A stretch of 64,000 nucleotides of DNA from a virus: positions 60,790 to 124,789 of IMG/VR virus record IMGVR_UViG_3300043399_000587; one strand, given 5' to 3'. A program made the position numbers and the translations under genes. Each line of letters begins with the position of its first letter. The stretch's first letter is position 1. The notes under the pieces were generated by a model, which was not told the origin of the DNA, searched no databases, and worked only from the letters and a program-made list of their open reading frames with translations. Positions 42,706 to 50,036 of this stretch are shown piece after piece.

Positions 42706-43701
42706 ATGAATTACGCACTCATTGATACTGCAAACACTTTCTTCCGTGCCCGACACATTGCCAGTCGCAATAGCGATACTTGGGAAAAAATCGGTATGGC
42801 CCTACATCTCACACTAGCAAGTGTGAACCAAGTAGTTCGCAATCACAAGATTGACCACGTTGTATTCTGTCTGGAAGGCAGATCATGGCGTAAGGAATAC
42901 TACAAGCCATACAAAGCCAATCGTAAACTTGATGAGTCGGTTATGACCGACACAGAAATCGAGGAAAACAAAATGTTCTGGGAAACGTATGAAATGTTTA
43001 CTACATTTCTGCGTGAGAAGACCAACGTGTCTGTACTGCGTGAACCCAACGCTGAGGCAGATGACTTAATTGCCCGATTTATTCACCTGCATCCCAATGA
43101 CTCGCATTACATTATTAGTTCTGATACTGATTACGTTCAGCTTATTGATGAAAACGTGTTCCAATACAATGGCGTATCAAACGAACTCATCACACTCAAT
43201 GGGTTCTTCAAGGACAACGGAAAGCCTGTACTAGATAAAAAAACTAAGCAACATAAATTGCTAGAAGATCCGCAATATCTACTTTTCAAAAAGTGCATGC
43301 GAGGTGATGCCACTGACAATGTATTCAGTGCTTATCCTGGTGTTCGTGAGAAAGGTAGCAAGAACAAAGTTGGTCTTGTCGAGGCTTATGCTGATCGTAC
43401 AAAGCAGGGTTTCAACTGGAACAACATGATGCTACAACGTTGGTTGGATCACGATGGTGTTGAACATCGTGTGCGTGAGGATTATGAACGCAACCGTACA
43501 CTGATTGATTTGACTGCACAGCCTCAGGATGTAAAGAATCGTGTCGATACTGCAATTCGTCAGGGTGTACGTATTGAAACTACTCCTCAAGTTGGTGTTC
43601 ACTTCATGAAATTCTGTGGCAAGTATGAACTGACCAAAATCAGTGAACAAGTCGAAACGTATGCTAAGTGGCTCAACAATCCATATAAAGGTTCTTTGTA
43701 A
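42706..43701 (+). CDS. rnh: T4 RNase H-like 5'-3' exonuclease (FEN family)
   Basis: 331 aa. N-terminal 'ALIDTANTFFRARH', 'VVFCLEGRSWRKEYYKPYKANRK', 'EPNAEADDLIARF' and 'IISSDTDYVQLI' carry the acidic metal ligands of FEN/T4 RNase H nucleases; 'MRGDATDNVFSAYPGVREKG' is the helix-hairpin-helix-type region. Removes RNA primers and flaps from lagging-strand DNA alongside gp43/gp45. Confidence 0.88.
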   Translation: MNYALIDTANTFFRARHIASRNSDTWEKIGMALHLTLASVNQVVRNHKIDHVVFCLEGRSWRKEYYKPYKANRKLDESVMTDTEIEENKMFWETYEMFTTFLREKTNVSVLREPNAEADDLIARFIHLHPNDSHYIISSDTDYVQLIDENVFQYNGVSNELITLNGFFKDNGKPVLDKKTKQHKLLEDPQYLLFKKCMRGDATDNVFSAYPGVREKGSKNKVGLVEAYADRTKQGFNWNNMMLQRWLDHDGVEHRVREDYERNRTLIDLTAQPQDVKNRVDTAIRQGVRIETTPQVGVHFMKFCGKYELTKISEQVETYAKWLNNPYKGSL

Positions 43702-43928
43702 TGAAACTAACTAGCAAGACTAGCGGCATACGCACAATTAGGTCTGCTGATCCAGACTTTATTATCAGAAATGATTTGATGGTAGTACCACGCGCCGGCT
43801 TTGAAGTTAGTGATAAATGTCCTGCAGAATACAAATGTATTCTTTTAGAGTGTATTAATAATAAATGGTTACTACCTGTTGCTCACGTTAAAGATAGTGA
43901 ATTATTTTGGGATGCATTTTCAAAATGA
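43701..43928 (+). CDS. Hypothetical protein (75 aa)
   Basis: MKLTSKTSGIRTIRSADPDFII...; one-base overlap with the nuclease gene, 4-bp overlap with the next. Beta-rich pattern; 'CPAEYKCILLECINNKWLLPVAHV'. No family recognised. Confidence 0.6.
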   Translation: MKLTSKTSGIRTIRSADPDFIIRNDLMVVPRAGFEVSDKCPAEYKCILLECINNKWLLPVAHVKDSELFWDAFSK

Positions 43929-44224
43929 CTACTAATACAAAATTATTGTGTAAGGATTGCAAACATAGTTTTGTTCCGTTGTTCGGAAGAATTGCATCTC
44001 TTCCGTTTGCGCCTGAAGCGGTATTTTACAAATGTAAACTTTCTAAAAAAGAAAAACATGTTCATTTCAACCCGGTAACTGGGCCTCGTCGTGTAGAGAC
44101 AACTTATGATAGTTGCAGCATAGTACGATCAACTTGGAACGAACTATGCGGAGAAGAAGGCAAGTCTTGGACTCCCAAAAATAAAAAACATTTATTTCTT
44201 GCAATTACAAGAGGTGAATCATGA
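43925..44224 (+). CDS. Small zinc-ribbon-like protein (99 aa)
   Basis: Start at 43925 gives an ATGA overlap. 'LLCKDCKHSFV' (CxxC), later 'YKCKLS' and 'DSCSIVRSTWNELCGEEG' could form a four-Cys zinc site. Overlaps the next gene by 4 bp. Similar CKDCxxF proteins are common in phages of proteobacteria; role unknown. Confidence 0.65.
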   Translation: MTTNTKLLCKDCKHSFVPLFGRIASLPFAPEAVFYKCKLSKKEKHVHFNPVTGPRRVETTYDSCSIVRSTWNELCGEEGKSWTPKNKKHLFLAITRGES

Positions 44225-44679
44225 AGAAAATTTTCTATGAAAAAATTGGTCGTAAGTATGTTCCTGTAAAGGAGTATGATCAAACTCTTATGGATGCTAT
44301 GCCCAAAGGTGCTCACTTAGTATGTGTGTATCCTGGTGGACAAAGCACACGTTATAATGTGAATGTTGCTTATGCACCTATGATTGCTGCCGGTCGAGTA
44401 GCCCAAGATGCAGTGTGCAAAGCTATTGCGAAGGCGCAAGAAGTCAGACCTAAATCTCAGCCTTTCACTGAACATCAAATGAAGCTATGGCGTGAATTGG
44501 CCGAAAGCTTTCGTCAATATGATTATCCACTGATTTGGCCTGCTGCTGTAGATGCAGGAGAAGCCGCAGTAAAGGCTATGATGGAAGAAGCAGAAAAGCT
44601 TATGACACATCCTAGCGTTAAAAAAGCCTATGAACACTTTCTACTTGTGTGTGAGTTGACTAAAGATGAGCAAACCTGA
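44221..44679 (+). CDS. Phage protein family A, copy 1 ('KIFYEKIGRKYVPVKEYD')
   Basis: 152 aa. Conserved N-terminus 'FYEKIGRKYVPVKEYD', then 'LVCVYPGGQSTRYNVNVAYAPMIAAGRVAQD'. The gene at 57401 is a clear paralogue along its whole length. No catalytic motif recognised; helical C-terminal half. Family B copy 1 (45098) lies three genes downstream. Confidence 0.7.
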   Translation: MKKIFYEKIGRKYVPVKEYDQTLMDAMPKGAHLVCVYPGGQSTRYNVNVAYAPMIAAGRVAQDAVCKAIAKAQEVRPKSQPFTEHQMKLWRELAESFRQYDYPLIWPAAVDAGEAAVKAMMEEAEKLMTHPSVKKAYEHFLLVCELTKDEQT

Positions 44680-44917
44680 TTCAGAACATTTTGACAAATT
44701 AGGTAACCAAATTAAGGTTAATGATGTGGTTGCTGTATCACATCATAACAGCCTTATGATTGCCCGTGTCACAAAATTAAACACTAAGATGATCAAGGTG
44801 AAGGAGTTTAGAAAAACTACATATTCTTGGGATACGGGTGAACATAACAAATATGCGAATGAGACTGTAAAGCTACATGAAGCAGATGCAGTCATGTACA
44901 TATTAAAATATACATGA
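44666..44917 (+). CDS. Hypothetical protein (83 aa)
   Basis: 'GNQIKVNDVVAVSHHNSLMIARVTKLNTKMIKVKEF' suggests a small SH3-like/KOW-type beta barrel. Overlaps both neighbours. Function unknown. Confidence 0.6.
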   Translation: MSKPDSEHFDKLGNQIKVNDVVAVSHHNSLMIARVTKLNTKMIKVKEFRKTTYSWDTGEHNKYANETVKLHEADAVMYILKYT

Positions 44918-45117
44918 AGACACGTGAAGAAATTATAACAGAAATGTGCTATACTTATCGTCATGATTACGGTCTTACCCGTAATCATGACGACCCATCC
45001 TGGGTAGCCGGTATGACGGATATAGAACGCAGGGGACTTTGGATGACTATGGCGCAAATATTCGATAATACTGTTGCACCATATATGGAGATGAAAAATG
45101 ATATACCTGAATCTTAA
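44914..45117 (+). CDS. Hypothetical protein (67 aa)
   Basis: MKTREEIITEMCYTYRHDYGL..., with 'WVAGMTDIERRGLWMTMAQIFDNTVAPYM', a helical pattern seen in small phage proteins. Overlaps 45098 by 20 bp. An internal CGTCATGATTACGG...CCGTAATCATGACG inverted repeat (44961-44992) lies within the coding sequence. Confidence 0.6.
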   Translation: MKTREEIITEMCYTYRHDYGLTRNHDDPSWVAGMTDIERRGLWMTMAQIFDNTVAPYMEMKNDIPES

Positions 45118-45385
45118 TCTTAGAAGCCCGTGGGGAGGTGACTTTAAAAATATTAAAGTTTGGCACGGTAAAACACCTATTTCCAATAAGTATTGGGAAG
45201 TTCAAATAATCAAAAATGACAATTGGCTTAGATTTGAGTTTGACTTCACCATACGACAAGACCACGCCGGCATAAACCTAGAACTAGGACTGTTCAAATA
45301 CGAAATTCACTTTACGATTTATGATAATCGTCATTGGAACTATATAAATAACAGCTGGGAGAAATATGAAAAATCTAATCGCTAA
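45098..45385 (+). CDS. Phage protein family B, copy 1 ('IKVWHGKTP...YDNRHWN')
   Basis: 95 aa. 'RSPWGGDFKNIKVWHGKTPISNKYWEVQI' and 'GINLELGLFKYEIHFTIYDNRHWN'. Clear paralogue of the gene at 57127. Beta-rich. No known function. Confidence 0.7.
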   Translation: MIYLNLNLRSPWGGDFKNIKVWHGKTPISNKYWEVQIIKNDNWLRFEFDFTIRQDHAGINLELGLFKYEIHFTIYDNRHWNYINNSWEKYEKSNR

Positions 45386-45824
45386 ACCAATTATCAAAGA
45401 CCAATATTGGGTGGTCACTGATGGTGATCAAAAAGTAGGAAATGTAGTTGCCGAAGGATCAGGGTTATCACTAATAATGAATGGTAAATCCACTCATTTT
45501 TCAGATACTAATGACCTCAAGAAACAGACTAGAATCCAGTTTCAATCGTTAAAGACTAACAAGACAAAGATAGAACTGCCCTTCGCACATTACCCTACGA
45601 CTAGTAAAGTCTATAATTCAGTCTTGGATATTAAACGCAAACTGCATTTGTTCACTAAGACTGCAAAAAGTAAATGCTACTATGCTGCAGGATGGTTTGT
45701 AATTAACCAAAATGGAGTAAATGAGAAAGTTTTTTGTCCCAAATACATCTTTATTCAACGTTATCCCTATCAAGGTCCGTTTAAAACAGAAACCGAAGCG
45801 GAAAACATGATAAATAATCTATGA
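45366..45824 (+). CDS. Conserved T4-like phage protein (152 aa)
   Basis: 'KNLIAKPIIKDQYWVVTDGDQKVGNVVAEGSGLSL' and 'IQRYPYQGPFKTETEAENMI' are recognisable patterns of a protein conserved in T4-like marine phages. Function unknown. Overlaps family B (20 bp) and the next gene (4 bp). Confidence 0.7.
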   Translation: MKNLIAKPIIKDQYWVVTDGDQKVGNVVAEGSGLSLIMNGKSTHFSDTNDLKKQTRIQFQSLKTNKTKIELPFAHYPTTSKVYNSVLDIKRKLHLFTKTAKSKCYYAAGWFVINQNGVNEKVFCPKYIFIQRYPYQGPFKTETEAENMINNL

Positions 45825-46027
45825 TACACATCAAGCGTTTTATTGATAGAGTTTCTATGATAGAGAACAAACAAGGTAAAGATTTTGTTATGCCCATTAT
45901 TGAAGCCCGTGGGTTACGTGATGAGTTAGCCAAACTATTAGCAGATAAATACCAATTAAACCAAGACAAGAAACCAGATGAGGAGCCAGTCATCAAAGTA
46001 GAAATAAAGGGTGGAAGTTTTAAATGA
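45821..46027 (+). CDS. Conserved phage hypothetical protein (68 aa)
   Basis: 'IKRFIDRVSMIENKQGKDFVMPIIEARGLRDELAKLLAD', helical, with a charged tail ending 'VIKVEIKGGSFK'. Resembles a small protein next to the previous gene's relatives in T4-like phages. ATGA overlaps on both sides. Confidence 0.65.
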   Translation: MIHIKRFIDRVSMIENKQGKDFVMPIIEARGLRDELAKLLADKYQLNQDKKPDEEPVIKVEIKGGSFK

Positions 46028-46323
46028 GTCGAACACAGTCCAAAATTTTATTAGAACTTGTAGATAAAGTCACTTACAAATGTGATCAAATTGTAGAAGC
46101 CTCGGGTATTTGGGCTGTATTTTATGACGGTCAACCTATAAATTTAAAATCTTCACATTACCTAGATAACGAAGCCACTCCCAAATACAAAAAAACTAGC
46201 TTTAGCAATCCGGGTCATGCACGTAATCTGTGCAGAAAACTTAACACACAATTCAAGACTAATAAGTTTACAGTCGTGTTTATGAATTCTGGAAATGTTG
46301 TTTATCCAGATGAGCAATCTTAA
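46024..46323 (+). CDS. Hypothetical protein (99 aa)
   Basis: 'ASGIWAVFYDGQPINLKSSHYLDNEATPKYKKTSFSNPGHARNLCRKLN' looks like a compact beta-alpha phage protein; basic. Overlaps the next gene by 14 bp. Function unknown. Confidence 0.65.
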   Translation: MSRTQSKILLELVDKVTYKCDQIVEASGIWAVFYDGQPINLKSSHYLDNEATPKYKKTSFSNPGHARNLCRKLNTQFKTNKFTVVFMNSGNVVYPDEQS

Positions 46324-46708
46324 ATCAATCAAACAAAAAATTACAGAAACAGTTTTGGCTGAAATTCCTAAGTCACATAGAATATATCATGAATTACCCA
46401 TTGAAGATGTTATATTTAAATGGTGGTTCACTGGTAGACAAGAAGGGCTACGATTGACAGATGAGGGTGTTGCTGCGTTTCAATTGGCTGATATTACTTT
46501 TTATGATTGTGAGTTTGTTCAAGACGGACAAAGCTATCATAGTTTTGTACTAGAACTTAATAAAAAAATTCAATGTCCATATTATTTGGGTGTTAACAAA
46601 AAAGCATCATCTAGAAAATTCTACATTAGAATTTATGACGGTAAAATTGCAATGATGTTAGGATTGTATGGTAATCTTCAAGAATACTTAAAATCTATAA
46701 AAAGTTAA
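46310..46708 (+). CDS. Hypothetical protein (132 aa)
   Basis: Start 46310 (MSNLKSIK). Conserved-looking 'WWFTGRQEGLRLTDEGVAAFQLADITFYDCEF', 'IQCPYYLGVNKKASSRKFYIRIYDGKIAMMLGLYGNL'. Similar proteins occur in T4-like phages. Its TAA stop overlaps the stop of the convergent - strand gene within one TTAA palindrome. Confidence 0.7.
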   Translation: MSNLKSIKQKITETVLAEIPKSHRIYHELPIEDVIFKWWFTGRQEGLRLTDEGVAAFQLADITFYDCEFVQDGQSYHSFVLELNKKIQCPYYLGVNKKASSRKFYIRIYDGKIAMMLGLYGNLQEYLKSIKS

Positions 46709-47196
46709 TACCAAACCCCTTCATTCCTCATTCGTTTGACAAATGAGAGGTAATTACTAATTATGCCATAGCAACGTAATTTAACTGTACTAAACAATGC
46801 ACGATCTTGTATTTCTGGTAGAAATACAATACTTTGGTTATTCGTTGGAACAGTACCCGGTGTAATATATTGACCACCACTGGCTATTGTATAAGGAGGA
46901 GGGGGAGTCGATGCTAAAAACCAAAAATAGTTGGGATATAATTTAATTGGCTGAGATGATATCCAATTTTGCATATCAATATTTCTAGCATTTATCCAAA
47001 ATTTAGGTCCCTTTAAATATTCAGGAGATACTTCAATAGTAGGTTGAGTAGAACCTAAATATAGTTTGTTATTGACACGCCAAACATCTACCATGCAGGC
47101 AAATCCTGCATTAAAAGCTTTTCCTATTTGATTTGGAGTATTAGCATCTTGAAAGTTATTACCATCAAAAATGCCTTGATATGAAATGTACAACAT
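46705..47196 (-). CDS. Degenerate GDPD/PI-PLC-like phosphodiesterase homologue
   Basis: 163 aa from ATG 47196. The order of motifs follows phage glycerophosphodiester-phosphodiesterase-like proteins: 'ISYQG' (usually HRG), 'ANTPNQIGKAFNAGFACMVDVWRVNNKLYLGSTQP' (usually EN..I..A...GF.vE(I/V)DvW...LGHD.P), 'FWINARN' and 'NYFWF'. The catalytic HR, ExD and HD residues are replaced, so it is probably inactive as an esterase. A binding role is possible. Encoded against its neighbours. Confidence 0.6.
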   Translation of the reverse strand: MLYISYQGIFDGNNFQDANTPNQIGKAFNAGFACMVDVWRVNNKLYLGSTQPTIEVSPEYLKGPKFWINARNIDMQNWISSQPIKLYPNYFWFLASTPPPPYTIASGGQYITPGTVPTNNQSIVFLPEIQDRALFSTVKLRCYGIISNYLSFVKRMRNEGVWY

Positions 47197-47303
47197 TATG
47201 TATTTAGTCTTAATTGGGTAAAGACTTATCAAAACACCAGGCTCTGAATTGTTAAATACTATACACAGAAACAATGCTGTGCTTAACTTAAAAAGGAAAT
47301 TTT

Positions 47304-47531
47304 ATGAAACTAGTATTAGCTCTTATCGCATCATTCGGTCTTGCTACTGCATTCGCAGCCGAACCTGCAAAGAAGGAAGACAAGAAGGCTGAAGCCAAAC
47401 CAGCTGCTGCAACTGTTGCAAAGAAGGAAGAAATGAAACTTCCTGCTAAAAAGGACGACACCAAGAAAAGTGATGCGTCCAAACCCGCAGTAAAGGCTGA
47501 AGATAAAAAAGCTGAAGCTACTAAGAAGTAA
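47304..47531 (+). CDS. Secreted Lys/Ala-rich small protein
   Basis: 75 aa. Signal peptide residues 1-18 (MKLVLALIASFGLATAFA-A), then a low-complexity tail of Lys/Ala/Glu/Asp/Pro with repeated 'KKEDKKAEAKPAA'-like units. Periplasmic proteins of this type are common in betaproteobacteria. RBS AAAAAGGA. In a phage it might bind cell-wall polymers or nucleic acid outside the cytoplasm; unproven. Confidence 0.7.
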   Translation: MKLVLALIASFGLATAFAAEPAKKEDKKAEAKPAAATVAKKEEMKLPAKKDDTKKSDASKPAVKAEDKKAEATKK

Positions 47532-47610
47532 ATCAAAGTTAGATATTGATGACGATCTTAGTGATTATGTCAAGTTTAGAACTAGACAATTAGCACTGTG
47601 AAAATACAAT

Positions 47611-47632
47611 GAGAAATGGGGCCCCATTTCTC
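47611..47632. terminator. Perfect 22-bp palindrome (candidate terminator)
   Basis: GAGAAATGGGG followed by its exact complement CCCCATTTCTC with no unpaired bases, in the 170-bp gap after the Lys/Ala-rich gene. GC core and A/T flanks suit termination, though the T-run is weak. The rest of the gap holds a late promoter. Confidence 0.5.
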
Positions 47633-47649
47633 ATAAGTTTAAATTTATT

Positions 47650-47657
47650 GATAAATA
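47650..47657 (+). promoter_or_regulatory. T4-type late promoter GATAAATA
   Basis: GATAAATA with T after it, 44 bases before the ATG at 47702, which has its own AAAGGAG RBS. Confidence 0.55.
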
Positions 47658-47701
47658 TATTGACAGAGAAAATCTGTTTTACACACACAAAGGAGATTAT
47701 T

Positions 47702-47986
47702 ATGACACCTCAATTTGAAATGCCAAAAATGCCAGATGTAAAATTTACTAAATCTGGGTATGAAATTCGTACTGAAATACTTAGCATGGCTAAGGATATA
47801 GTAATCAATGATTACCATACAAAGTGGCAAGGCTGGGAAGTTACTGCTGAGCGAGATTCCAAGACAGGACAAATCGTTACTAAGGTAGATATGCCAGCAT
47901 TTCCAGGACTAGAACAAGTACTTGAAACTGCACAAAAGATGTATGATTTTGTCAATGCTGGAAATGTATCTAAGCCAAAAAAATAA
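47702..47986 (+). CDS. Conserved T4-like phage protein (94 aa)
   Basis: Start 47702 with RBS AAAGGAG; an upstream in-frame ATG (47609) is inside the palindrome. 'EMPKMPDVKFTKSGYEIRTEILSMAKDIV' and 'KVDMPAFPGLEQVLETAQKMYDFVN' match a conserved small protein of T4-like cyanophages. Function unknown; the late promoter suggests virion or assembly use. Confidence 0.7.
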   Translation: MTPQFEMPKMPDVKFTKSGYEIRTEILSMAKDIVINDYHTKWQGWEVTAERDSKTGQIVTKVDMPAFPGLEQVLETAQKMYDFVNAGNVSKPKK

Positions 47987-47987
47987 T

Positions 47988-48016
47988 TTGACAAAAATGT
48001 AGTTATCTACTACAAT
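47988..48016 (+). promoter_or_regulatory. Sigma-70 promoter of the deaminase gene
   Basis: TTGACA (47988-47993), 17-bp spacer, TACAAT (48011-48016), 26 bases before the ATG at 48042. Confidence 0.7.
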
Positions 48017-48041
48017 AGACATATTTTAACCATTGTTAGAT

Positions 48042-48355
48042 ATGTCTAAAAGTCAAAGACAAAATATAACCGCGGTGATCTTGATCGTCGCGGTCGTGTT
48101 TTGAGTATTGGTCAAAACAGCTATATCAAAACTCATCCTATTCAGGCTAAACATGCCGAAAAAGTGGGTGAACCCTACAAACAATTTCTTCATGCAGAAA
48201 TTCATGCTATTGTTCGGTGTCCCGACATTAAAAAGGCACATCGTATTTTTGTTAGTAGGTTTGATCGTGATGGCAATCCTACACTAGCAGCACCTTGTCC
48301 TATCTGCATGAGTGCTATTCTTGCCACTGGCATTAAGATTATTGAACATACTTAA
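48042..48355 (+). pseudogene. Cytidine/dCMP-deaminase-like gene with a -1 frameshift
   Basis: ATG 48042 reads MSKSQRQNITAVI and then goes out of frame to a stop. Shifting one base at about 48080-48083 gives 'DRRGRVLSIGQNSYIKTHPIQAKHAEKVGEPYKQFLHAEIHAIVRCPD...APCPICMSAILATG', with the zinc sites HAE and PCxxC of the deaminase family. Restoring one T (ATCTTTGAT) would repair it. Either a real pseudogene, a sequencing error in a T-run, or programmed frameshifting. The downstream part alone (48101-48355, 84 aa) keeps both zinc motifs. Confidence 0.75.
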
Positions 48356-48360
48356 AAATC

Positions 48361-48624
48361 ATGAAATTCTACAAAATCAGAAAAAAGAGTAATCCAAGTC
48401 TTTATCGTTTGGCTGGGACTCGTCCATCATGGAACAAGACAGGCAAGACCTGGGATACAATTGGCAAACTTCGTGCAATGATTACCAATGTAATTAATAG
48501 TAATTATTATAACGAAGATTTAGGTGATTGGGAAATTGTTGAATATAATGTAACCGAAGCAGATTCTAAACCTGTACATGAAGTCATAAGCCATAAAAAT
48601 CTGTTGACGATGTTGACACGATAA
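48361..48624 (+). CDS. Hypothetical protein (87 aa)
   Basis: 'MKFYKIRKKSNPSLYRLAGTRPSWNKTGKTWDTIGKLRAMI' and 'DWEIVEYNVTEADS' are typical of a small basic phage protein family; function unknown. Follows the deaminase by 5 bp. Confidence 0.65.
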   Translation: MKFYKIRKKSNPSLYRLAGTRPSWNKTGKTWDTIGKLRAMITNVINSNYYNEDLGDWEIVEYNVTEADSKPVHEVISHKNLLTMLTR

Positions 48625-48625
48625 T

Positions 48626-48654
48626 TTGACACAAAATAGACATTGTGTTATACT
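48626..48654 (+). promoter_or_regulatory. Early sigma-70 promoter
   Basis: TTGACA (48626-48631), 17-bp spacer, TATACT (48649-48654). First strong member of the early promoter array; drives the gene at 48682. Confidence 0.85.
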
Positions 48655-48681
48655 GTATCTTACGCTGAGTAAAACAGTTCG

Positions 48682-48975
48682 ATGAAGAAAATCATAGTCA
48701 CGACTTGGGCTGACCATGGCATCGAGCCAGATTTTAATTCTGGACGATGGGTGCAGTTGGGTAGTCCTACACTGTTGAATTTCTTCCTTACTGGATTGCC
48801 AGGCGGTAAGTTCTATGTAACCAAAAACTTTCCCTATATTCAATATCGTCCTTCCAAGACTCCTTTTAAGAATCATAAATCCACGATGGTTGATAAAAAT
48901 CAACTAGAATGGCCACGTGGTTTTGGTGTGGATGGTTTTGTCAAGGGACTTTTGGGACAGAGAAAAATTAAATAA
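48682..48975 (+). CDS. Hypothetical early protein (97 aa)
   Basis: 'MKKIIVTTWADHGIEPDFNSGRWVQLGSPTLLNFFLTGLPGGKFYVTKNFPYIQYRPSKTPF'. Basic, aromatic. Own promoter. No family recognised. Confidence 0.65.
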   Translation: MKKIIVTTWADHGIEPDFNSGRWVQLGSPTLLNFFLTGLPGGKFYVTKNFPYIQYRPSKTPFKNHKSTMVDKNQLEWPRGFGVDGFVKGLLGQRKIK

Positions 48976-48979
48976 TTGG

Positions 48980-48985
48980 TTGACA
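48980..48985 (+). promoter_or_regulatory. Decayed early promoter (-35 only)
   Basis: TTGACA followed by spacer-like sequence that runs straight into the leader GCAAGACGGAGTAC without any -10 box. Compared with the intact unit at 49183 it looks like a deletion of the -10 region and start site. Confidence 0.4.
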
Positions 48986-49019
48986 CAAAATAGCCACAGT
49001 GCGCAAGACGGAGTACGAA

Positions 49020-49181
49020 ATGACCATTTTTCGACACAATAACGGTAAACTGTATACTTTGGAACTCGTAAGGCGACGTATGTATACTGAGGCACCGCAA
49101 CTGGTTGCTACGCCTTATCGTCACAACGAACTTGTCAAACGTCCTGTGATGAAAGACTTTATTGCCGTAGCGACCCGGTGA
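49020..49181 (+). CDS. Small early protein (53 aa)
   Basis: MTIFRHNNGKLYTLELVRRRM...; RBS in ACGGAG. Leader and first codons are shared with the next gene (GCAAGACGGAGTACG, then ATGAC), so the two are cassette relatives, but the bodies differ. No function known. Confidence 0.55.
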   Translation: MTIFRHNNGKLYTLELVRRRMYTEAPQLVATPYRHNELVKRPVMKDFIAVATR

Positions 49182-49182
49182 T

Positions 49183-49211
49183 TTGACATTAAATCGGGCT
49201 AGTGCTATACT
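49183..49211 (+). promoter_or_regulatory. Early sigma-70 promoter
   Basis: TTGACA (49183-49188), 17-bp spacer, TATACT (49206-49211), followed by the conserved start region GTATTTCTAGTGAG. Confidence 0.85.
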
Positions 49212-49241
49212 GTATTTCTAGTGAGCAAGACGGAGTACGTA

Positions 49242-49457
49242 ATGACGATTGAAACTGTTCTCTACGGCAAGCGGGCTATCGTTCGGAATGAGGAAGAACT
49301 CAAGCTGTTCAAGCGTAAGGAAATTTTGGTCGCTGCTGCAAGGACTCTGTATGCCTATCAACCTGGCAGTCCTGTGCTCCGTGATGTTATGGGCAAACTC
49401 AGTCGGCTCAATCGTAAGATTGAATCTAAGGGCTTTTATGTTCAGTATTTGGAATAA
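49242..49457 (+). CDS. Small early protein (71 aa)
   Basis: Start 49242 after ACGGAG; an in-frame GTG at 49221 lies in the leader. Basic, helical: 'VRNEEELKLFKRKEILVAAARTLYAYQPGSPVLRDVMGKLSRLNRKI'. No family recognised. Confidence 0.6.
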   Translation: MTIETVLYGKRAIVRNEEELKLFKRKEILVAAARTLYAYQPGSPVLRDVMGKLSRLNRKIESKGFYVQYLE

Positions 49458-49465
49458 ATCCAAAT

Positions 49466-49494
49466 TTGACAAATAATCCCAAATCAGTTATACT
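49466..49494 (+). promoter_or_regulatory. Early sigma-70 promoter
   Basis: TTGACA (49466-49471), 17-bp spacer, TATACT (49489-49494), then GTATTTCTA. Confidence 0.85.
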
Positions 49495-49541
49495 GTATTT
49501 CTAAATTAGTGCTACAAGCATAACGCAACAAGGAGTTTGAA

Positions 49542-49703
49542 ATGAAGAAGGTTTTTGTTTCTATCCGCTACAACGGCCGCAAGTACTCGTACCTGGTTGA
49601 CGCCCGGTTCGTTGAAGGCCGGGCTGTGGTGTCCCAAACGGTCATCGACGGTCTGCTGGACAAGATCGGCGTGCGCCGCGGCGACACTTACTCGATCGGT
49701 TGA
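49542..49703 (+). CDS. Small GC-rich early protein (53 aa)
   Basis: MKKVFVSIRYNGRKYSYLVDARFVEGRAVV...; codons are strongly GC-ending (CTG, GGC, GCC, CGC), unlike the surrounding AT-rich genes. The leader GCAACAAGGAGTTTGAAATG is repeated exactly before the gene at 50037. Suggests recent acquisition. Function unknown. Confidence 0.6.
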   Translation: MKKVFVSIRYNGRKYSYLVDARFVEGRAVVSQTVIDGLLDKIGVRRGDTYSIG

Positions 49704-49730
49704 CAGGGTCGGACAGCAAGGAGCAAGACA

Positions 49731-49985
49731 ATGCGACTGGTGATCAAATATACTGCGGGCGACGGTTGTTCTTGGTCGTGTGAGGATGTGTTACCCGTTG
49801 AATACGAATCCGCAGAACAACTCTACGTGGACTTTGAGGCAGCAGCTCGGGCCGCGCGTGCGGCAAACGTATACGCATTTGTGGTAGCTAATCGTGAGTT
49901 TGACACTGACTACTTCTTCTATGGCGCTGGTACTTACAACCCACCCGAGATTCTTACCGTAGATGAATGGTTCCAACAGGCTTGA
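49731..49985 (+). CDS. Small early protein (84 aa)
   Basis: 'MRLVIKYTAGDGCSWSCEDVLPVEYESAEQLYVDFEAAARAARAANVYAFVVANREFDTDYFFYGAGTYN', a pattern of small phage proteins; function unknown. GC-richer than neighbours. Its TGA stop lies inside the -35 box of the next promoter. Confidence 0.65.
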   Translation: MRLVIKYTAGDGCSWSCEDVLPVEYESAEQLYVDFEAAARAARAANVYAFVVANREFDTDYFFYGAGTYNPPEILTVDEWFQQA

Positions 49986-50010
49986 CAGGATCTCCAAAAG
50001 ATTCTACAAT
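49982..50010 (+). promoter_or_regulatory. Early sigma-70 promoter
   Basis: TTGACA (49982-49987) overlapping the upstream stop codon, 17-bp spacer, TACAAT (50005-50010). Confidence 0.75.
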
Positions 50011-50036
50011 ACTGACATAGCAACAAGGAGTTTGAA

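Noticed and set aside
47304-47531. Histone H1-like nucleoid protein
   Set aside because: The Lys/Ala-rich tail fits, but the clear signal peptide indicates export.
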